The notes under the pieces were generated by a model. That model was not told where the DNA came from. It worked only from the letters and a program-made list of their open reading frames with translations, and did not search any database. Below, in pieces: positions 1-6,122 of a stretch of 6,122 nucleotides of DNA (position 1 is its first letter; every line of letters starts with the position of its first letter). Origin of the DNA: LSNR01 sp964603325. Its GTDB lineage: Bacteria > Patescibacteriota > Minisyncoccia > Moranbacterales > UBA9337. The stretch is from the NCBI GenBank assembly GCA_964603325.1, contig CAZRUH010000039.1, forward strand, positions 1 to 6,122, in the 5' to 3' direction. Position numbers and translations under genes: made by a program.

Positions 1-2027
<2,027 letters not shown>

Positions 2028-2077
2028 TTTTTTTGTTTGAATTGTCTGCTAAAAATAATTTAACAAACTCAAGTTAA

Positions 2078-2108
2078 CAGTTAATAATCATCTATTGAAA
2101 ATTAACTG
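2078..2108 (-). repeat. Stem-loop just upstream of the 23S 5' end
   Basis: Minus-strand CAGTTAAT (2108-2101) pairs with ATTAACTG (2085-2078), an 8-bp stem with a 15-base loop. It lies about 50 bases before the mature 23S 5' end, where precursor processing signals are expected. The role is inferred only. Confidence 0.35.
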
Positions 2109-2123
2109 CAATTGCAAATTACA

Positions 2124-2140
2124 TAAACATTAAATGTTTA
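2124..2140. repeat. 17-bp inverted repeat in 23S leader
   Basis: TAAACATT and AATGTTTA are perfect complements around a single A. With almost no loop it resembles a dyad site more than an RNA hairpin. AT-only composition makes chance occurrence plausible. Confidence 0.4.
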
Positions 2141-2169
2141 CATACCTACGCCTATTCCTTCACATCATC

Positions 2170-2192
2170 TCGGTTATCCGCTTGCAAACCGA
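2170..2192 (-). repeat. Hairpin in 23S leader
   Basis: Minus-strand TCGGTT (2192-2187) pairs with AACCGA (2175-2170) around an 11-base loop, TGCAAGCGGAT. It is one of the few GC-containing stems in the leader and has no T-run after it. Probably a precursor-rRNA structural element. Confidence 0.4.
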
Positions 2193-2242
2193 AAAACAAA
2201 GCTACTAAAATAGGTCTATTTTGTTTTTAAGGTTCATTTTAT

Positions 2243-2288
2243 GCGGAAATATTTTTAGATAAAAATTTTTATCTAAAAATATTTCCGC
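2243..2288. repeat. Perfect 46-bp palindrome in the 23S leader
   Basis: Two 23-base arms with no spacer, beginning GCGGAAATATTTTTAG and centred on AAAAATTTTT (2261-2270), are exact reverse complements. Symmetry stops at once outside (T2242 against C2289). As RNA it would fold into a hairpin of about 21 bp with a tight AAUU-type loop, long enough for RNase III. No T-run follows on either strand, so it is not a normal terminator. It lies about 215 bases upstream of the 23S 5' end. A processing hairpin, a palindromic mobile-repeat copy, or a protein-binding site are all possible. Confidence 0.95.
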
Positions 2289-2290
2289 CC

Positions 2291-2320
2291 AAAACAAAAA
2301 ACTCGTATCCAACGAGCTTT
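2291..2320 (-). terminator. Intrinsic-terminator-type hairpin
   Basis: On the minus strand the arm AAAGCTCGT (2320-2312) pairs with ACGAGTTTT (2306-2298): 9 pairs including one G-U, with loop TGGAT. The downstream arm runs into TTTTTTGTTTT (2301-2291). This is a standard Rho-independent terminator for minus-strand transcription. The plus strand lacks a T-run after the stem. It could end the upstream protein operon, end a short RNA from the 2474 promoter, or act as an attenuator in front of 23S. An alternative 5-bp pairing, CGTAT (2339-2335) with ATACG (2308-2304), would disrupt the stem. Confidence 0.65.
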
Positions 2321-2440
2321 GCGCGACCAATGTTATACGCAACAAATCACCCGTCTATTTTCCTGATTTTGATTTTATGTTTCTGTTCTTTCAAAGTTGT
2401 TATTTTTAACAGATTAATATATATCAAAAATTCCAACGCC
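2296..2440 (-). ncRNA. Candidate leader or small RNA between promoter and terminator
   Basis: If transcription from the promoter at 2474-2446 stops at the terminator near 2296, the product is an RNA of about 145 nt. Visible minus-strand structure: a 6-bp stem TCTGTT/AACAGA (2413-2408 with 2387-2382), a 5-bp stem TTGCG/CGCAA (2342-2338 with 2323-2319), then the terminator hairpin. It matches no RNA family that I can recognise. It may instead be simply the 5' leader of the 23S precursor. Confidence 0.3.
2389..2399 (-). promoter_or_regulatory. Possible boxA-like antitermination element
   Basis: The minus strand reads ACAACTTTGAAAG here. Its CTTTGAAA core matches the core of Gram-positive rRNA leader boxA elements (TGCTCTTTGAAA type), bound by NusB/NusE. 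Its place, about 45 bases after the predicted start and before a terminator-type hairpin, fits rRNA antitermination. The 5' half does not match, and 8 bases in an AT-rich leader can occur by chance, so this is a weak call. Confidence 0.22.
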
Positions 2441-2445
2441 CTTTG

Positions 2446-2474
2446 ATGATAACAAAGATAAAAAAACTTGTCAA
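2446..2474 (-). promoter_or_regulatory. Sigma-70-type promoter, probably for the 23S rRNA transcript
   Basis: On the minus strand a perfect -35 box TTGACA (2474-2469) is followed after exactly 17 bases by TATCAT (2451-2446), one mismatch from the TATAAT consensus. The predicted start of transcription is about 2442-2439. The sequence just upstream is T/A-rich, as in UP elements of strong rRNA promoters. It lies 37 bases after the stop codon of the kinase-like gene and about 410 bases before the 23S 5' end, and it is the best promoter match seen in the spacer. What it drives is inferred: either the rRNA directly or a short RNA ending at the terminator near 2296. Confidence 0.75.
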
Positions 2475-2510
2475 GCGAACACATCAAGTAATCTAAAAAG
2501 ACATCACTTA

Positions 2511-3389
2511 CTATGCGGGAACACTGACCTTTTTAAAGTTTCCGCCAAGAGAGTTGGCAATTGATATTAAATAATTAAACTTCTTTATGAATACGGGTAA
2601 GTGGTAATTGTCATTTTGCGCATTCTTTATTTCATGAGCATCAAGCAATTTCAGCTCAAGAGAACTATCATTTTGCGCCAGTATCAAATTCCCATATCCC
2701 AAAATATCAACCATTATACCCCAAGCATTATAAAGCTCTAAGGTTTTTTCAATAAACAATAAAAAATTTTTTCTTAACTCCTCGCTTTCCGATAAAGTTT
2801 TCAACAACTCTTCTTTGGACAAATCATTAAATATATCTCTATTGTTGAATCCGGCGAAACGTTGCACCGTAATTATGGCCATTTGTTCCGGGTTATGACT
2901 TGGACTACAAACCGCTATTAACTCTTCCTCTATAAGACCATCAATTTGATCAAAATAACCCTGCAAAAACAAAAAATCATCTTTTTTGCTCTTAGCTATT
3001 TTTTGAACTTCACTTACACTCGTTGTCTTGTTTGCAAACTCTATTTTAAATACATATGATCGTTCTTTTTCGTTTTTCATTTCCAAAAGATAAACATCGG
3101 TATGGGATCCGGAAGCAATTCTGCTTACTTCAGAAAAACACTTAATGTTCAGTGGCGCTTTCTCAAAATCAAACATATTTATTTTGTCCAAATAACTATA
3201 CGCCGTTTTTTTGGGCAACAAGGATATAATAAAATCTCTCAAATTATGCTTCAGCGTATTGTAATTATTATCACCAATCATTCTTTGAACTATTTCCCAT
3301 GTTGAATCATTTAATGAAACTTTGCTCCTCAGTACGGGGATTATTTTTTTGTCTACTATATTTTTAAAATTATCAAATCTTTCATTCAT
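2511..3389 (-). CDS. Protein-kinase-like protein, cytosolic, function unknown
   Basis: This is a 292-residue protein with no signal peptide or membrane segment. Residues 1-80 are a helical, charged N-terminal part. From about 89 a kinase-like fold is suggested: a glycine-loop-like IASGSHTDVY (91-100), a beta-3 lysine in VFKIE (K115), a possible alpha-C Glu (E127), a hinge-like ITVQRFAG (173-180), a catalytic-loop-like VDILGYGN (D228, N234) and a DFG-like LLDAHE (D250). The loop has six positions from Asp to Asn instead of the usual five, and the His/Arg before Asp is replaced, so it may be an atypical or inactive kinase or a phosphotransferase-like protein. The start chosen is ATG at 3389; an in-frame TTG at 3395 gives two more residues. 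No Shine-Dalgarno sequence is visible. It ends in TAG followed by TAA. It lies 34 bases after the TasA-like gene and is probably the last gene of that operon. The substrate is unknown. Confidence 0.8.
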   Translation of the reverse strand: MNERFDNFKNIVDKKIIPVLRSKVSLNDSTWEIVQRMIGDNNYNTLKHNLRDFIISLLPKKTAYSYLDKINMFDFEKAPLNIKCFSEVSRIASGSHTDVYLLEMKNEKERSYVFKIEFANKTTSVSEVQKIAKSKKDDFLFLQGYFDQIDGLIEEELIAVCSPSHNPEQMAIITVQRFAGFNNRDIFNDLSKEELLKTLSESEELRKNFLLFIEKTLELYNAWGIMVDILGYGNLILAQNDSSLELKLLDAHEIKNAQNDNYHLPVFIKKFNYLISIANSLGGNFKKVSVPA

Positions 3390-3423
3390 AATCAAAAATA
3401 AATCAATATTAATTTACTAATTA

Positions 3424-4329
3424 TTATTTTTTAACATTTTTAAATTTCTGATAGTACAAATGATTCAAGATTCCAATCAACACCACGATCACGAGAAACC
3501 ATTTATGGTAATGGCATCTATCAAAGAAATACCAAATTAACCCCATTCCAACGACTCCCGCCAATTGCCAAGAAAAATGTTGCTTAATTTTTTGCAACTT
3601 GGTTTTGTTGGTTGATAATAATGATAATCCGGCGAACAAAACACTTATTGTCACCCATACCCACAAAGACCAACTATGACATTGATTCTCATTCTCAGCA
3701 CCTAATGCTTGTTCATTATTATCCTCTTTTTTTGTTTCTTTTCCCAATTTGTTTGGAGGATTTCCTGTTAATTTATCTCTATTCTGATTTTTCAATATCT
3801 GTCGCGCACTTTGACTTTCTGAAACCTGACCGCCGGCTATTTGTGTTTCCACTTTAAAAGATGCATCAAACTTTACCTCCGACCCCTGATATTCATTGCC
3901 TGCATCTTTGTCAAATTTAATTTTAATCTCATATTGAACTGATTCTTTTGGATCTAATCTATCCACATACAAATTTTTGCCATCAGCTTCATCCAGTGTC
4001 CAACGATCATTTTCTCCACCAATTCTATAACTTGCATCTTTTTTTCTAATTACATATATTTTTATTTTTTTTCCCAATTTATTTCCACTAACATCAAAAT
4101 TAAAATAGACATTAAGATAGTCAGTGGCGCTTTTGTTGCGAATTCTTAATATTTTTGTTTCACTCCATCCGGGATAAACATTTTTAGCGTTAAAAATTTT
4201 ATTACCATTTATATTCTTATTTAATGGATATTCTATATCAATAATATTATTGGCCCGTGCTCCAAAACCAAATACAAAAAATAAAGACAACATTGAAACA
4301 ATCAAATATTTTTTTAAATTTTTTTTCAT
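3424..4329 (-). CDS. TasA/camelysin-like surface protein with C-terminal three-helix membrane anchor
   Basis: 301 residues. There is a clear signal peptide: KKNLKK, a hydrophobic stretch at 8-23, and a likely cleavage after A-R-A (residue 26). Residues 27-163 resemble the TasA/CalY (SipW-cognate) beta-sandwich family: VYPGWSETKILRIRNKS (51-67), a DRLDPKESVQYEIKIKF block (123-139) and the characteristic AGNEYQGSEVKFDASF ending (143-158). A polar linker (164-218) follows, then three membrane helices at about 221-239, 254-270 and 276-293. A basic loop between helices 1 and 2 and a basic tail (KFKNVKK) fit ectodomain outside and tail inside. Secreted TasA fibre proteins normally lack such an anchor. 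A QALGAEN...C motif sits just before the first helix. ATG start, no Shine-Dalgarno visible; the signal peptide fixes the start well. It ends in TAATAA. Probably co-transcribed with the lamin-tail gene 36 bases upstream. Family assignment is by motif recognition only. Confidence 0.82.
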   Translation of the reverse strand: MKKNLKKYLIVSMLSLFFVFGFGARANNIIDIEYPLNKNINGNKIFNAKNVYPGWSETKILRIRNKSATDYLNVYFNFDVSGNKLGKKIKIYVIRKKDASYRIGGENDRWTLDEADGKNLYVDRLDPKESVQYEIKIKFDKDAGNEYQGSEVKFDASFKVETQIAGGQVSESQSARQILKNQNRDKLTGNPPNKLGKETKKEDNNEQALGAENENQCHSWSLWVWVTISVLFAGLSLLSTNKTKLQKIKQHFSWQLAGVVGMGLIWYFFDRCHYHKWFLVIVVLIGILNHLYYQKFKNVKK

Positions 4330-4365
4330 ATGAATTTTTTAAAACATTAAAAACAAAAAATTAAA

Positions 4366-6122
4366 TTATTTTTCTGTTTTATCTATCTTAATATTATTTT
4401 CCGATTTTTTTTCACTATTTAAATTTTTATTTTTAAATATTTTATTATCATTTTTATTTCCGTTATCACCTTGTTTTTTGTTTTTAATAATATTATCATC
4501 AACAGTTTCTTTTTTCTTTTTTACCGCTCTTTTGTTTTCTGATGATTTGTTCTCCACATTTCTTTTTTTGACATTGTCAATTCCGCTTTTGGTTTCACTC
4601 TTTATGATTTCAGTCGGAATATTTTTTTTATCTTTGTTTAATTTCTTTTGAAGTTTTTTGCCATTATTTATCTGATATTTTTTATAAAGTTTTTTACCAT
4701 TTTCTTTTTTTAACAACCCAAGATAAATAAGAAAGTCTGAGTTACACAATTTATCCTTGGTCTTTTTTATTTTTCCATCCTTGAAGCACTTTTTTAAAGC
4801 GCTTTTTCTAAATTTTTTTAATTCTGTTGAGGTTAACTGATTGTCTTTTCCGGGCGTAGCTTTGGGATCTATCCAATAACCGCCACCATCGGGAAAACGA
4901 GCAATTGATTTTCCTTCAACAACATCTTTTCCTTTATAGCTATAACTATCTTTAAGATAATAAAATGTTTTATACCAACTACAGTATTTTATTCCATGAT
5001 AATAATGATACTTTACGCATCTGGTTTTTTTATTTATTAGCATAATTCTATCTCCTCCGTTATTTAAACCAAATTCTCCTCTAACAGATTTTCTTCCTCT
5101 GTTCACATAAACAACCAGATGTTCTTTTGGAGCGATAGTTATCTTTCCGGTATTGGTGTTCTGAGATGTAATTTTCAAAACATGCCGACTCCTATTGTAA
5201 TTATTGGAACTCCACCCCTCATCGGCCAAAAACCAATCATTCAGAGTTATTGTTGCGTCACCTCTGTTGTATAACTCAATCCATTCCCCTCTTGGTTTTT
5301 TAGCTCCATCTTCCCCCGCAGGATTAGCCATAAACTCGTTAATAACAATATCTCCGGAAGGATTTGAAAAACCGATTACATTCTTAGTGCTTACTTTTTT
5401 GTCTTCGCCGTAAGAAATATTTCCCGCTTGATCTCTCACTTTAACTCTAAAATGATAAGTGTTTTTATTTTTGGCGGGAATATTCTTGATAATCGCATGA
5501 TGTTTGGTTTCTCCATCTTCAAAATCAGCACTAGCACTAACCATATGCCCATAATGTTTATCCTTTCCCCATTCCAGCCAACCATCAGTTTTTTCGTCAG
5601 TTTTCCAATCAACAATGATGTTCAAAGTATTTTTATTCTTGGACGGATTTTCACCTTTTTTGGTCGCCATTTCAAAAAAGATATCATTGATTTCCGCCCC
5701 TCTGATATCTGCCGGGGTATTATCCACTTCCACATTTACCCAATCCACTGAATCATTAGGATTTTCAGGATCACTACTAACCGGAGATTGATTAGGATCT
5801 TTGTTGCCTAAAACATCTCTAGCCTCTAGTTTAATCACATATTTTCCATCAGCAACTTTAGTTGTGTCCCAAGTAGTTAATTTTTTATCAGTAAAAGAAT
5901 TCCTGTCTGAAACAACTCCCGGACCAGCCACCTGATGTCCGTTCTCATCTTGCACCACTAACCAGTAATGATCCGGATGTGCATCTTTTACTGTTCCTTT
6001 AATATCAATCGTTCCCGAAACTACATCATTATCTTCTAAGTTGGTTATTTTAACCACAGGAGCGGTACTATCATAAGTTATTTGGCAACTATCTTCTAAA
6101 GTTTTAGCTCCTCCTAACGCCC
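4366..6122 (-). CDS. Secreted multidomain Ig-like / lamin-tail-domain protein (5' end outside window)
   Basis: The reading frame is open to the window edge: 21 more codons, including TYDSTAP, precede the GTG at 6057. That GTG is thus an internal Val and the true start is beyond 6122. Counting from the first full codon (6120), 584 residues are visible. Residues 22-135 are a bacterial Ig-like domain (VAGPGVVSDRNSFTD, DGKYVIKLEARDVLGN). Residues 139-247 are fibronectin III/purple-acid-phosphatase-N-like (IIVDWKTDEKTDGWLEWG, YHFRVKVRDQAGN). Residues 255-426 are a lamin-tail domain (VINEFM, GEWIELYN, LNDWFLAD, IARFPDGGGYW, ATPG). Residues 431-584 are a Lys/Asn-rich, low-complexity tail with no membrane helix or sorting motif. 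Inside the lamin-tail domain, 366-399 is Tyr-rich with Cys368 and Cys380. Such architectures occur in secreted CPR proteins; a role in the envelope or in adhesion is inferred. It is first of three closely spaced minus-strand genes. Confidence 0.88.
   Translation of the reverse strand, partial: ALGGAKTLEDSCQITYDSTAPVVKITNLEDNDVVSGTIDIKGTVKDAHPDHYWLVVQDENGHQVAGPGVVSDRNSFTDKKLTTWDTTKVADGKYVIKLEARDVLGNKDPNQSPVSSDPENPNDSVDWVNVEVDNTPADIRGAEINDIFFEMATKKGENPSKNKNTLNIIVDWKTDEKTDGWLEWGKDKHYGHMVSASADFEDGETKHHAIIKNIPAKNKNTYHFRVKVRDQAGNISYGEDKKVSTKNVIGFSNPSGDIVINEFMANPAGEDGAKKPRGEWIELYNRGDATITLNDWFLADEGWSSNNYNRSRHVLKITSQNTNTGKITIAPKEHLVVYVNRGRKSVRGEFGLNNGGDRIMLINKKTRCVKYHYYHGIKYCSWYKTFYYLKDSYSYKGKDVVEGKSIARFPDGGGYWIDPKATPGKDNQLTSTELKKFRKSALKKCFKDGKIKKTKDKLCNSDFLIYLGLLKKENGKKLYKKYQINNGKKLQKKLNKDKKNIPTEIIKSETKSGIDNVKKRNVENKSSENKRAVKKKKETVDDNIIKNKKQGDNGNKNDNKIFKNKNLNSEKKSENNIKIDKTEK
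4843..5358 (-). other. Lamin-tail domain (LTD) with Tyr-rich insertion
   Basis: This domain lies within the large secreted protein. The opening strand DIVINEFMANP and the GEWIELYNRGD and LNDWFLAD blocks are typical of bacterial LTDs, as is the closing SIARFPDGGGYWIDPKATPG. The segment between the last core strands (nucleotides 5025-4924) is unusual: 9 Tyr in 25 residues plus two His, Trp, Phe and a Cys pair twelve residues apart. LTDs are immunoglobulin-fold domains found in secreted bacterial proteins, often next to nucleases or Ig repeats; no catalytic domain is visible here. Confidence 0.8.

Larger units (their letters stand above)
2028..2510. other. Gene-free spacer: promoter, leader hairpins and palindrome upstream of 23S
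   Basis: These 483 bases separate the kinase-like gene from the 23S gene. I see no protein gene, no tRNA (no cloverleaf and no GGTTCRAATCC-type T arm) and no 16S 3' end with its anti-Shine-Dalgarno sequence. The region is AT-rich and full of inverted repeats. In minus-strand order it contains a sigma-70-like promoter (2474-2446), a boxA-like word, a terminator-type hairpin (2320-2291), a perfect 46-bp palindrome (2288-2243), and smaller hairpins at 2192-2170, 2140-2124 and 2108-2078. It is therefore the promoter and leader region of an rRNA gene rather than a 16S-23S internal spacer. Confidence 0.8.

Noticed and set aside
2243..2288. Palindrome as a bidirectional transcription terminator
   Set aside because: No U-run follows the hairpin on either strand and the stem is nearly all A/T apart from its base.
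2382..2400. boxA-like TGTTCTTTCAAAG on the plus strand
   Set aside because: It points away from the rRNA gene and no plus-strand transcript unit is supported here.
2028..2510. tRNA-Ile/tRNA-Ala as in usual 16S-23S spacers
   Set aside because: No cloverleaf, T-arm motif or CCA end could be found on either strand.
3102..3857. Plus-strand open frames of 67 and 81 codons
   Set aside because: They are antisense to the kinase-like and TasA-like genes, which have clear domain or signal-peptide features; their products look like reverse translations of those genes.
4366..4830. Simple-repeat or CRISPR-like array in the T-rich stretch
   Set aside because: There are no regularly spaced identical repeats; the T-runs are the complement of Lys/Asn codons in a continuous reading frame.
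5204..5751. Plus-strand open frames of 69 and 107 codons
   Set aside because: They are antisense to the recognisable lamin-tail and fibronectin-like domains.

Overview
The window most likely comes from an AT-rich member of the Candidate Phyla Radiation (Patescibacteria, Parcubacteria-like). This is an inference from several features: the AT- and Lys/Asn/Ile-rich coding style, a secreted Ig-like/lamin-tail-domain protein of a kind frequent in that group, a TasA/camelysin-like membrane-anchored surface protein, and a 23S rRNA gene with no 16S in front of it. No taxonomic search was possible.

Layout: everything supportable lies on the minus strand, so transcription runs from high to low coordinates. 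(1) 6122-4366: the 3' part of a large secreted protein (Ig-like + fibronectin-like + lamin-tail domain + Lys-rich tail), whose 5' end lies outside the window. (2) 4329-3424: a signal-peptide protein with a TasA-like beta-sandwich ectodomain, a polar linker and three C-terminal membrane helices. (3) 3389-2511: a soluble protein-kinase-like protein with a variant catalytic loop. These three are closely spaced (36 and 34 bases) and probably form one operon. (4) 2510-2028: a 483-base spacer with no gene. It holds a near-consensus sigma-70-type promoter, a possible structured leader or small RNA ending in an intrinsic terminator, a perfect 46-bp palindrome and several smaller hairpins. (5) 2027-1: the 5' part of the 23S rRNA gene, cut by the window edge at about E. 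coli position 2055, just before the A2058 peptidyl-transferase region.

How the parts work together: genes 1 and 2 look like cell-envelope or surface components, one secreted and multi-domain, the other anchored by three helices. Gene 3 is cytosolic and its link to them is only positional. The 23S gene appears to have its own promoter and to be unlinked from 16S. The order promoter, terminator-like hairpin, long palindrome, rRNA is the most unusual part of the window. It may reflect attenuation/antitermination and RNase III processing of an rRNA that lacks the usual 16S-23S operon context.
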